A stretch of 64,000 nt of DNA from Byssothecium circinans. Its lineage: Eukaryota > Ascomycota > Dothideomycetes > Pleosporales > Massarinaceae. Location: assembly GCA_010015675.1 (NCBI GenBank), contig ML977014.1, forward strand, positions 100,800 through 164,799, written 5' to 3'. Below the pieces are notes generated by a model. It was not told the origin of the DNA and searched no databases. It saw only the letters and a list, made by a program, of their open reading frames with translations. Numbering within the stretch: position 1 is the stretch's first letter; the number at the start of each line of letters is the position of its first letter. Positions 21,167 through 31,022 of this stretch are shown here, one piece after another. The position numbers were made by a program, and so were the translations under genes.

Positions 21167-21847
21167 TTACTGAACATCAAAGTCATTACTGCGTATAAGA
21201 GTCTGGCGAGGATTGTCCTCTCGATCTTCGATACGCATGTCGGCCACGAGTTCAGTACGCTCATGCCAAACAATTTGGAATCGGTACAGATCGCAGGCCG
21301 CGCCACCAAACCCGAATTCCAGGTTGACTTCGGGGTCTATGACGACTCGGCGATGGGGACGCCCTGGCTCGAACGGCATCGCTGTCTCCCCGAAAAATTA
21401 AGTCGATTTATTAGTCGACCGATCTTAGAGCATGATTTCCTCCTTATTATCCTCGTTGATCTCGAAAGAGCATTGGATGCGCGAGATGGCTAATCCTTCC
21501 ACTATGATATCGCCGCAACGTCCGATAGTAGCCAGCGTGTAGCGTGACTTTGATCCGATATGGAGGCCGATGTCGAGTCCATATAGAGTTTTCCCAGGTT
21601 TCCTGTCGTCGCTGACAACAGAGATATGGTGGGCGTTGTCGGGATGGTTGAGAACCGCCGTGGCGCGATCGTTCGTTGGTACAAGAGAAAAGAGAGCACG
21701 ATGGTGAGGGCTGTGGCGCGGCACGGTGGACGACACGGTCACGATGAGAGCCCGAAATAGTGGCGACAAGAGAGCGAGTTTGACGATAAAGATCTCGTTA
21801 CAACGTATACAAAATGGTAATGGTGGACTTGGCCGAGAGATTGCCAT
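21167..21847 (-). pseudogene. FHA-domain protein relic with two in-frame stop codons
   Basis: One frame of 227 codons interrupted by TAA at 21,427-21,425 and TAA at 21,400-21,398. The first part ends LDIGLHIGSKSRYTLATIGRCGDIIVEGLAISRIQCSFEINEDNKEEIML, an FHA fold with its R..S signature region. Between the stops comes DRSTNKST, and after them FFGETAMPFEPGRPHRRVVI. Relatives I recall from Dothideomycetes read xDRSxxKxTQxFGE here, so both TAA codons look like former CAA or similar Gln codons. This is a multicopy fungal FHA family of unknown role; FHA domains bind phosphothreonine. Sequence inside the gene other than the stops is well preserved, so loss may be recent, or readthrough could occur. 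Confidence 0.75.
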
Positions 21848-22095
21848 TTTTTTCTTTCTAGCTTTTAACCTCCTGCGCTCGAGCAGGACTGTGTCGGTAC
21901 GTTAGACCTTGGCCAGAATGAGTGGACGAGAGCTCTCCGTTCTGGGGGACGCATGTGAGTGACAGGCGCGTAGATGGTTACAGTCATTCGTTCGAGCATC
22001 TCAGGTAATAACAACCTTTTCCCGTCGCAGCTGTCACTACCTTCGCCCTCTGCGACTTCGACTTGCGTCTTGTATCCTCCGCCGTCATCGCAGAG

Positions 22096-23988
22096 ATGGC
22101 CTTCTTTTTTAACAATCCTCAGCGCCGCGTCCTACCGCAGGTCATTGAAGCGCTCCAACAACTACAAGACAACCCTCAACAGCTTGATCAGGAGAGAGAT
22201 CAACGCCACAACGAACCCCCACCGCCATATTCATAGTCAGGCGAGACCAAGCAGCCTCCAACCCCCGGGCCTCCTATTGTTGACGAGTATCATGAACGAT
22301 ATGAACGAGAGACAGCCCGTGCCAAGTCGAAGCCACTAGTCCAGTTCAAGAGCCAGGCCAAACGCGAGCGCGCGCGACTTGAGCACCAGTTGTCTGAGGA
22401 ACGCTTCGGACGAAGGCAGACGCTCCCGTGGGATAATGGCTCAGATCTTCGGGCCAACTCCGAGAATAATGTGCGGAGTCGTTGGGTAGAACAAGGAATC
22501 TGGGGGGACGAATGGGGTCCAGCCTGGCCCAAGGACAGCCATCCGATGACAACGAAATGGACACATAGAGGGGACGGCCCTTTCTTTGGCCCGTATAACC
22601 CGACGACCACCAAGACCTTCCCAGGTGCTCGTTGGGGCCACGAGGAATCTGATCCGGAACCGGAACCGGAGCCAGAACAGCCGCGTGCCCCTGGCAGCTG
22701 GATTTGGGGTGCCAATACGTCCCAGCCGAAACGACCGACATCTCCGCAACCTATCGGTTACATCCAGACAACATTAGGGCCGCTTCCGCAATACCCTATT
22801 CCGAAGCCCACCGTTCGCAAACCTGAAGCATCTCGTCCCTACCACCAATTTTTATATCAGATTTCCAAGGAGCGTGACTGGATTAAAGACGAGATAGACT
22901 ACAAGACACCCGGTAGTGTTGTCGACCTCGATGCTATAGCCCATCAAAGCGTCAAGAACAACTGGATTGAAGATGGGATTTGGGACCCCAAATGGGATGA
23001 GCTGCCAGGAATGACGTGGATCCACGAGGAACCCGAGGAAGAAGAGGTGGTGGAAGCTCCTACGGCCTTTGATCACGCCGGTGGACGGCGGCCCGATGCC
23101 GCCGCAGACGACAGACATCAGTCTCACGGCCCCCGATATCCCAACCTTTTCGCGCCGGCGCCAATCCCTGAAGCTACCAATGGTCACGCTGACGACAGCC
23201 CAGCTCCAGCTGCTGGAGGAACCGAAACATCTAATGCGAAGAGACAAACCGGCGGAAGAAAGAGGGGAGTATTAGGTCGCCAGCCCGCAATCACCGACAT
23301 CGCACAGCCAAAAGAGGCTCCTCGGCGGTCACTTCGGATCGCAAGGTCGCCCAAGGCGGAAACCCGATGCAACCCAGGCTCTTCTGCCGCAAAGGTTCAG
23401 GTACAAGGCAATCCCTCTGCGAGACCTGCGAAGACGCCCAACCCTACGAGAGGCGGTACGAGAGGAAGGCCTGGCCGAAGTCGAGGTGATGAACTCGGTG
23501 AACAAAGTTCCAAAGGTCAGAAGCTTGATATTAGACAGACTTTGTCGCCCTCAGACCGCAGCGTCGCCGCTGCTTCTCGGAAACCTAAGCGCAGTCGCAA
23601 TTATAATGCAATCGAGGATAAACAGCCTCTGAAACGGCTGAGGTACAACAGTCATGACTCCGGTCTCTTTTCCCACAAGGCATCCGATACCGCTAATACA
23701 ACGCCAAATATAGGGTTACATGACTCCCGGACTGTGGCCACAAGGAATGTGGGGGAGGTGAGGACACTGGCTGGTAATAAAAAGGCAGTGATGACGAGCG
23801 GGGGAACAGGATGGATGAGAATCACAGCTGTCTCCAATCCATGCCGTCGCAGCGCTAGGATTGCGGAAAGAGAAAAGCAACTTAGGGTTGCTGCGGAGTT
23901 GCAGAAGCCAAGGTCCCCGCCAACAAAGACCGCAAAGAGAGGCCGCCCAACAAGAGGCGGTCAGCTTGGCAGGTCAAGACCGAAGTGA
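22096..23988 (+). CDS. Uncharacterised basic, Trp/Arg-rich protein with an in-frame TAG near the 5' end
   Basis: Coding-like sequence starts at ATG 22,096 (MAFFFNNPQRRVLPQVIEALQQLQDNPQQ) and stays in one frame to the TGA at 23,986-23,988, except for TAG at 22,234-22,236. The sequence after the stop (SGETKQPPTPGPPIVDEYHERYERETARAKSK) is clearly still coding, so either the gene starts at ATG 22,390 (532 residues) as a truncated product, or a Gln codon has mutated. A 96-bp in-frame intron from a weak GTCATT donor at 22,141 to the AG of this TAG is also formally possible. Two WxxxGIWxxxW segments (WVEQGIWGDEWGPAW; WIEDGIWDPKWDELP) form an internal repeat. The C-terminal half is basic, with AT-hook-like GRP cores (RGRPGRS, KRGRPTRGG), suggesting DNA association. 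Family not recognised. Head-to-head with the FHA relic. Confidence 0.62.
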
Positions 23989-24997
23989 AGTAGAAGAAGA
24001 ATGACCAACGTTGTTTAGGACTTCTCGCCTATGGCTTTTCTGATCTTATGTTGCTATTGAGTAGATGGTCTTGTCAATGAGTGCTCTACGATGTAGGGAC
24101 AGGTAGACCCAACTCGTAGCACTTAGTGAAGCGCTTGCCTCTTTCCTTTCCTTTCCGATACCCATCGACTGGTCTACTGTCCGTCTCACGAACCTCCTTT
24201 CTGAACGAGCGTCGTCCTATCTAATATCGCTTTGCCCAGACCCTTTTTATACAGGGCTTCCTAGTAGACTTGCGATGCAAGGTCGATGAAGGTGTGCTTG
24301 GGAACCCCACTTTCAAATGACTTGGCCAATAGCACAGGCAGTATGATTGCCCGTCGGTTGCTGCCTGCTATGATCTGTATGATGGGACGCTCGATATGGC
24401 AGGGCTGCCGCATGCCACTATTGAGAAATCTGCAAGAAGACATATCATAGCCTGAGGCTGCAGCAGTGGTGGCTATAAAGTGGACAGGACGCCGATAACG
24501 TTGATAGTCTTCAGGCGCCAAACATCCTGTCCTTGAAAGCTACCTACATTTGATATAGCCCACCGTTCACGACCAAAGTATGTTCCACTATTTGACGCAA
24601 ACACCATCAAGCAAGCTGACCTGGTAGAATGTGCACCTGGGTTACCACCAAAACCCATGATTAAGGCTGCCCCGCCTCGTGTGACACGGAGAGCACGGTT
24701 TTGGTGAAATGATCGAACGCATTGGCTCAATGCTCAAACCCAGGGTCATCCCATATGGGGCGACAGACCTCTCGGGTTCAGTGTCCCCGTAAAGATATAT
24801 AAATACACTCATATAACTTGAACAGGCCGCTGCTAGTGAATCCATACGCCCTGATGTCCTGGAATAAAGGGGGTGCCGCTGCCAATCGATAGTCTCAAAA
24901 GGTTATCCCGGCGCGTGGTGTGGCGCACGAGAGAATGCCAGAGGCAAGTGCCATAGCGCTTTCATCTTTTTCTAAGGGCATTCTTTGGATACTGCCC
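23989..24997. other. Intergenic, possible decayed sequence
   Basis: No intact gene. Minus-strand frames at 24,261-24,521 and 24,473-24,730 (RGGAALIMGFGGNPGAHS) look faintly protein-like, but I could not join them or name a family. Confidence 0.35.
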
Positions 24998-25425
24998 TTA
25001 GTGTAGTCTTGCTGTTGTACGTGCGAATTCTGTCTCCCAAGTCCCCACATTTTCCCCCTCTTCATCCGGTTTCGTGATGAAGCCGCCAATACTCGCCCAA
25101 AGCCCCTTCTTCTTCGCAGTCTCCTCGACACAGGCTTGATGGTACGAATTCAACGCAAAACCCGTAACGTGTGCTTGGTGAACATGCAAATCTCCCTCGC
25201 CGGCATCCCGATCCCGTATCCAGCGTCCAGGACCTTGGTTCCGGGCTTTCTTTCAGTGGGGAGGGCGAGGTAGTGTCCGTGGCGCACCATGGCCGTTTCC
25301 CAGGCCTCGGCTGGCGCGTAGGGGCAGAAATGGAAGCGCTCGTTCCAGCCGTCGACGCAGTTGTCGGTTACGAGGTTGTAGAATTGGGCTGCAGGGTGAA
25401 TCGGAAGGGAGATGCCACATCTCAA
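24998..25425 (-). pseudogene. Truncated Erg6-like sterol/SAM methyltransferase remnant
   Basis: The first piece (from 25,425) contains AAQFYNLVTDNCVDGWNERFHFCPYA ... ARHGHYLAL-like text and the SAM-binding motif VLDAGYGIGMPAREICMFT, matching the YYNLVTDFYEYGWGESFHF and VLDVGCGVGGPAREI signatures of sterol 24-C-methyltransferases. The frame then shifts near 25,165; the next frame continues HVTGFALNSYHQACVEETAKKKGL, where relatives have HVTGLNxNxYQ. Only about 130 of some 370 residues remain; the N terminus and the whole C-terminal sterol-binding half are missing. The changed GYGIGM also departs from the usual motif. A working ERG6 presumably exists elsewhere; this is a relic of a paralogue. 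Confidence 0.75.
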
Positions 25426-25828
25426 GTCGGTGCCTCTCTATGTTGTTCCAGGGTTCGGAAAATCTTCATATTGTTCTTTGGTGCTCAAGTCTTTGGAAGT
25501 GTTCGGGAAGTCCCTCACAGGGTTTGTTTTTTGACCGGATAACGTCAACAGAGGATAGGACCACCGACGACGCTTTAACTTGCTCCTGGCTACGGGAAAG
25601 CTTCGCCGGTTCTGGAATGTGCGAATAGGGGTGGAATGTTGGCGTAGGGCAGACCTCCTGGACGATATCTCGAGCGTTCTAGAGTGTAATTTCTTATATC
25701 TGTGTTAAGAGTCAGACAATATCCTATGAAGCTTGAATCGGGACAGTATACTCATATCGTAACGCAATAAGTGCATGCAGAAAAACATAGGGCTGCGCAT
25801 CCTTATAGCAACAATGGATAGTATGCTC
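25426..25828. other. Intergenic upstream of the methyltransferase relic
   Basis: Only scrambled short frames. It probably holds the decayed 5' part of the methyltransferase, which I cannot align by eye. Confidence 0.4.
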
Positions 25829-26158
25829 CTACAAAAAGGGTATCTCGTGTAAGTGATGTGGTCTGCTATATACAAGCCGTTTCCATCCTGCCTTCACGGA
25901 GCTGGGCAGAGGTTTCGCCATCCAAGTGGACCGAATCCAACTAGCTGGTCCCCCATGATCATAGATCGTGCAGTCTTCCCACTCCTTGATCGTTGAATCC
26001 TTTCTGTTTTGCCTGCATATTGACCGGCACTCTTCTGCCCAGAAGCTATATTCTTCCCAAGTTTCGATTTGGGCATCCCTGTATCCCACTGGTAATCTTC
26101 CGTTGTAGTTATTCCATCTTAACCACAGCTGTAAGATATACAAGATTTCTGTCCCCAA
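25829..26158 (-). CDS. Small Trp-rich open frame, uncertain
   Basis: 109 codons starting MGTEILYILQLWLRWNNYNGRLPVGYRDAQIETWEEYSFWAEECRSICRQ. The composition (many Trp, Tyr and charged residues in helix-like order) is more protein-like than chance frames nearby. It may be an exon of a larger gene, a relic, or noise. No family recognised. Confidence 0.3.
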   Translation of the reverse strand: MGTEILYILQLWLRWNNYNGRLPVGYRDAQIETWEEYSFWAEECRSICRQNRKDSTIKEWEDCTIYDHGGPASWIRSTWMAKPLPSSVKAGWKRLVYSRPHHLHEIPFL

Positions 26159-26213
26159 CGCATCGTCTCAGAAGTATCTGGTACCAGTAGTTGAAGACCT
26201 CCTATCCCCATGC

Positions 26214-26840
26214 CTAGCTCTCTGGTCTTTGCGGATCGGGATCGAGGTGTGAATAGCATTCCAAGCACCATGTGTCGCCGTTGTTTTTATCCTCGGCGGT
26301 GCATTTCCGACATAACGCCTGCCCACACCTAAAGCACTGCCTCGCGCAGATGTAGCAGGTGCGCCCTTCGCAACGCCTGCAGTCCATATACTCCTCCAGC
26401 TCCCGCTTCCATTTTGGCGCGGCATTGCACACATGACAGGGTCGAAGGTCGGAACTCGTATTCGAACGGTGGGCTTTGTCAGACGAGCTATGCGCAGGGT
26501 CCGGTTCGATGTCCATAAGGCGCGATGGCTGCTTCTCCAGCTTCAGGTTCGAACGTCTCATCTGCTTTATCGGCCTTCGTTCCGATGTTGCGTGAGGGGC
26601 TGCGGTTGCGGAAACGGGATACATGCGGTGGCTGTTGCTATCGAGGGCGGCATTATGGCCGAGAAGTCTGAGTGAGCCTCTGCCGGCTGGCGATGTGCGA
26701 TGCGCAATTTTACTGAGAACAGCAAGGTCAGCGCTTGTACCACTGATATCTTTGACAGTCCATTCGTACCTCGGGCTTGTTCCATCGTCATCTTCCACAC
26801 GCCTCTTCCTTTTTGCTTGGGTCGAGTGTGTTTCCGCCAT
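26214..26840 (-). CDS. Uncharacterised protein with C-terminal Cys-rich zinc-binding domain
   Basis: The frame is open from 26,930; I prefer the ATG at 26,840 (MAETHSTQAKRKRRVEDDD), because the 30 residues before it look like leader sequence. That gives 208 residues. The N-terminal two thirds are polar and basic with a KRKRR nuclear-localisation-like run. The last 75 residues hold a dense cysteine array: CHVCNAAPKWKRELEEYMDCRRCEGRTCYICARQCFRCGQALCRKCTAEDKNNGDTWCLEC, with about seven CxxC or CxC pairs, enough for three or more zinc ions in a RING or cross-brace-like arrangement. I recall similar unnamed fungal proteins, but no function. It is divergent from the ELMO-family gene, with a shared promoter of about 0.6 kb. 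Confidence 0.72.
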   Translation of the reverse strand: MAETHSTQAKRKRRVEDDDGTSPRYEWTVKDISGTSADLAVLSKIAHRTSPAGRGSLRLLGHNAALDSNSHRMYPVSATAAPHATSERRPIKQMRRSNLKLEKQPSRLMDIEPDPAHSSSDKAHRSNTSSDLRPCHVCNAAPKWKRELEEYMDCRRCEGRTCYICARQCFRCGQALCRKCTAEDKNNGDTWCLECYSHLDPDPQRPES

Positions 26841-26930
26841 GTTGTCCGACCCCTGAGTATGTGTGCAAGGTGAATGCGATCGACCGTGCGTATTCCCGGA
26901 GTCAAAGAGCTCAGAGGTAATATACACCAT

Positions 26931-27473
26931 AGTGAGGAGGACTAGCCAGTGGTCGAGTAGCGAGCGGTGTGCAAGGGAGCGGGCGGCGGCAAGAAACTAT
27001 TAACAGTAAGAAACAGCACTGCAGAGGACCGGTCGAATTCCCAAGTGTCCACAATTAGACGCTAGAGCAATGGCGAGCAAGCGAGGAGCAGATTCGAAGA
27101 GGGTGAATGTCAGACATGGCAGGGTACTCAAAGTGAAGGCGAGGAGGTGTTGTTGTCGGGGACGAACATGCGCTCTAGTTCCGAACCGAACTAGTGCCGG
27201 TCAGCTCCCAACCGCAGGGGTCGCTTTCACGTGCGCCAAGATGGGGATTTGGCGCGTCGGGGGAGAGCTCCGCATTCGCATCGCGCCCGTCGCCAGCCCA
27301 ACAAACAAACACCGGCGATTTGACACCATCGTACACATCTGGCACCTCTACGTTCTATATATTCTTGAATGGCATCATTATGATTGTAACGCTGTACGAC
27401 CTGCGGCGATCCTAACACTCATCTTGGTACTATTTTTGGACAGTGAATTGGATACCCAGGGCGCATTGCGAAT
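26931..27473. promoter_or_regulatory. Divergent promoter region
   Basis: Lies between the Cys-rich gene (minus) and the ELMO-family gene (plus). No specific site recognised; frames across it are shadows. Confidence 0.45.
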
Positions 27474-29743
27474 ATGGAGAACATCAGCGTCAAAGAGCTC
27501 GTGGGGCGTCTTGGGAGCGATGAAGAGTCCGTGCGAAAGATGGCAGTGTTCAAGTTGCAGAATGCCATTGGCGACCCTTCGTTCGCCGACGTCTTCATAC
27601 AGGAGGGGGGATTGCCTAAGCTGCGGTTTCTGGCCTTACATTCTACGGGGAATACACTGGCATACTGTTTAACGTCTTTGTCGCGGCTTCTCGAGCTCGA
27701 CAAAGGCTGGGACCATGTCACAGACGATCTCATCAAGCGAGTAAGTGCCTGTGTCGCAGCGACTAGCCATCTGGGGTACTAACGAGAACCACGAACAGAT
27801 TGTCGAACTGGTGGTCGCGCAACCTCTCGTGAACGTCAATCGCGGCGCCATGTCGGTCCTGGCTGCCATCGTTGGCAATCCCTCGCACCGGAATTCGCAG
27901 CCAGGCGTCACTGGCTTCCAGCGCCTGAAGCCCGCCGTCGAATCGCATCCGCAATTCCTGCCCTCCCTCGTCGAGAAGATGATGTCCGCCGACCATGCTC
28001 TATGCGCCAATTCTCTCCAACTCATAAACGCGCTTATGCGAGACGCCATCGCAAACGACGCTGACTTTGAATGGCCACGGTTCATAAAGCAGCTGCAGGA
28101 GCTGGGAGTCATTAAGAGTGTCTACGGGTTGATGCAGAGCTCTGCAGTACAAGACATGGCACATCCACTGCTCGAATTCCAATCTTTGACAAAAGCGCTG
28201 CTGAGGAAATGGAGGGACGAGAACGTGGACATGGACAAGTCGGATCATCGAAGAGCTGTACGAGGGCTGCATGCTGCAAGCACTCCAGACCAGGCCGGAA
28301 CCGATCCCAAGGGCAGCAAAAAAGCAAGCCCAACAAAGTGGCGGCGGTTAGGCTTCAACAGCGAATCGCCTGCCTATGAATTTGAGACCACGGGATTTTT
28401 AGGCCTCATGGACCTCACGGACTTTGTCTACAAGAACGAGGATGGCTTCCAAAAACTCTTGCTTGAACAATCAGCCGAACCTCCTAGCCAGCGCTGCCCA
28501 ATTGCCCGTGCAAGCCTGGCCGTCACCTGTATCTTGTACGAGCACTTTGACATCGACAAGACTGACGAGACCGCCGACAACAGGCACACAGTTGGGGATT
28601 CACGAGCTCAATTCGAAAAGGCCTTCAAACCTCTACTGCTTCACTGGTCTAGGCTGCATACCGGTGGGCTGAACTCCTTCATAAGGCTGTGGAAGACGGC
28701 AGGGGCGCAAGCTGAAGACTTTGCCAAGATTGAGGAACTAGTGCGTGTACTGGTTGAACAGGTTGTAGGCCAAGCTCCTCGCACGAGAGAGATCAAAGAT
28801 GTCGAGGAGGAAATGGTGGAATTTGACATTCAGCGGCTCAGAGATCTCCAGATGGAGATACTTGAACTCACTTATGAGGACGCGTGGGGCCACCACCTAA
28901 GGTCAGGCTTTCCAGACTCTCTGCCTCACGATGTTGGGTCTAATTAATGACAGACAAGTTCGCGATGAGCTCAACCACGAAGCTCTACAATTCGTCAAAG
29001 AGCAGCGCATCCGCTGTCTTCTCCAGGGTGCCTGGTTCCCTCAGGCGATGAATTACGGCACAGAGGCAGGACCGGTCACGAGCAAGACGCTCAGTCGAAC
29101 TGTGCCGTCTGCGTGGCGCTTCGTCCGATTATCACACAACAGGCGCTACTTGCATTATGCGGACTTTGACGAGAAGACGGCTGCCGATCCTAGACTGGAT
29201 GCCTTGCAGGAGAAAAGTACGTGTTGCTATTTCACCCCCATACCGATTAAGTGTACGCGCCGTGGCTGACGGGCTTGTCTAGTTGATCTCTCTATCGTGT
29301 CGTCTGTTGTCAGCAATGTATCGGCCTCGGCCCCATCAACTTCCTCATCTGACAGCACGCTTACCATGCGCCGGGAACCGGCGCAGGCATCAACCTCGAC
29401 CAAGATCACGATACATGGCTATCTGCAGGCCTCTGATCACAACCGACAGTTATCTGACGCTTCAAAATCTACACGAAAGGAGTCGGTCCTTTTGCAACTG
29501 CATCCTCAAAGTCATACTCTTGCGTCAGAATGGCTCGATGGTTTGTTGATGTTGTTGAACCAACAGCCAATTACGGCCGACACCAACAAGCTCGTCAACC
29601 TGATCGGCGGCTACGGACTTAAAATTCGCCTACTCAACGTGCGCTTTGAGGATGTTGGCATGGAGGAGCCGATCCTTCCCAGCCGCGAAGGGCTGGATGA
29701 TGACTACTATTATTCCATGGGTGGGATGGAGGCTGCGGCGTAG
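27474..29743 (+). CDS. ELMO/CED-12 family protein with PH-like C terminus
   Basis: In animals ELMO proteins partner DOCK guanine exchange factors to activate Rac; fungal members are presumed to act in Rac/Rho signalling and polarised growth. Exons 27474-27740, 27799-28901, 28954-29216 and 29283-29743 (introns 58, 52 and 66 bp) encode 697 residues. Residues 1-290 are helical, armadillo-like repeats (VKELVGRLGSDEESVRKMAVFKLQNAI ...). The ELMO domain lies in the middle (QRCPIARASLAVTCILYEHF). The PH-like region follows (CLLQGAWFPQ ... AWRFVRLSHNRRYLHYADF), with a Ser/Thr-rich insertion near residue 555 and a final helix before the acidic YYYSMGG end. Start context is CGAATATGG. The family call rests on domain order and length. 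Confidence 0.85.
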
Positions 29744-31022
29744 GATGTGAAACGGTGCTGCTAAAAGTAGGAATATGTGCCTTTATTGCATGTGTTGCCA
29801 CGTTAGTCTTATAACGTTTCAAAGACACATGGTCGAGGGTGGAGGACGTGGGTTGCATCATCACTCAGGCACCTAATCTTAGGTGCGCGCGTGGAGATAG
29901 ACAGGGGGGAGTAACTGGTGGAGGGGTTGGCTTGGCTCTGGCATTTGGATATTTTACGGGCAGGGGGGTTGATTTGGAATGCTAATTGCTCGAGGGAGGT
30001 TAATCTGGATGGGCGGGCGGACTGCGTTGAAGATGTACGATTCTCTTGAGATACCCTTGCCTCGATAGCAAATGCATAGCAGCACGGCATGATACGCGGA
30101 TAGGCATCTCCTTCCTTAGGTAGTACCCGCATGGCCAACACTAGGCGTATGACACGACATGGCTCGCGAGGCGACACAGCAAATATTCTGTGCAGTTCCT
30201 GTGGAACGGCCGGCAGCCGCATGGAGCGGTGTGTTGCATACTACAGCGAAGCTACCAGAGAGTGTCTTGGAGACGGCAAGGTTTCGAAACTCTGTCGAGA
30301 CCCTGGCGCCCATCATGACCATCCTCTGGGGAAACCAGCGCGCGCCGCGGATAGAGTCGGCCGAGCAGTGGGCCGCCTGACGAGCATGACTGTGTTGTTC
30401 CTGAGCGACATCATCCTGCCCGAAATATGGGCGGAGGGGCGACGAGTGCCACCACGAAGCATGCAGTCATTGGCTATGTGCGTTGGTGACGGTGCGGGCA
30501 CCCGTGGTGGAGCTGTAGGAGGATGTCGAGCATGCAGCGAATGGCCTCTTCAGCCACCAGCTCTACACTTCTGATACTTCCGGGATCCTACTCTCCGCGC
30601 GACCTGGAGGCCTTTGAGTGGGCCATGTTGAGGACGAATACGCATTGCTAGCCGCGCTGAACATGTGCGCACATGTATAGACAGTAATAGACTACCCCTG
30701 GTACGTGCTGCGGTGCGGTATGTAGGCTGGCTGCAGCTCGTAGTAAAAACGCCCTCGCCGCCGTGTTCCCTTGGTGAAGCCTTGAAGGGTGACAGAGGCA
30801 TGCTAGCCGGTCTCGCCTGGATATAATTGTTTCTGCTGCCCTCCGCCCGCCAGTCGCTCGTCGACAACACCTGAAGCTCGACTGACTCGCACGCCGCCAC
30901 AGGCGTTGGGACGGTACTCCTTTCACCAGCACTGTGCTGCACCACATGTTCACGAAGCGGGAGAGTCTCGCCTTGCCAAAACAGGACCTCCCCTCATCTC
31001 CAAGTCCCGGCCAGCCAGTGCC
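29744..31022. other. Intergenic, no gene recognised
   Basis: 1.28 kb. Frames up to 147 codons overlap one another on both strands and resemble no protein. Contains the ELMO-gene terminator and the next promoter. Confidence 0.5.

Noticed and set aside
27070..27672. 200-codon frame overlapping the start of the ELMO-family gene
   Set aside because: Different frame from the clear MENISVKELVGRLG start, with low-complexity Cys/Arg content; a shadow.
29809..30574. Overlapping frames of 137-147 codons on both strands downstream of the ELMO gene
   Set aside because: Mutually overlapping, no recognisable motif, compositions unlike the real genes.
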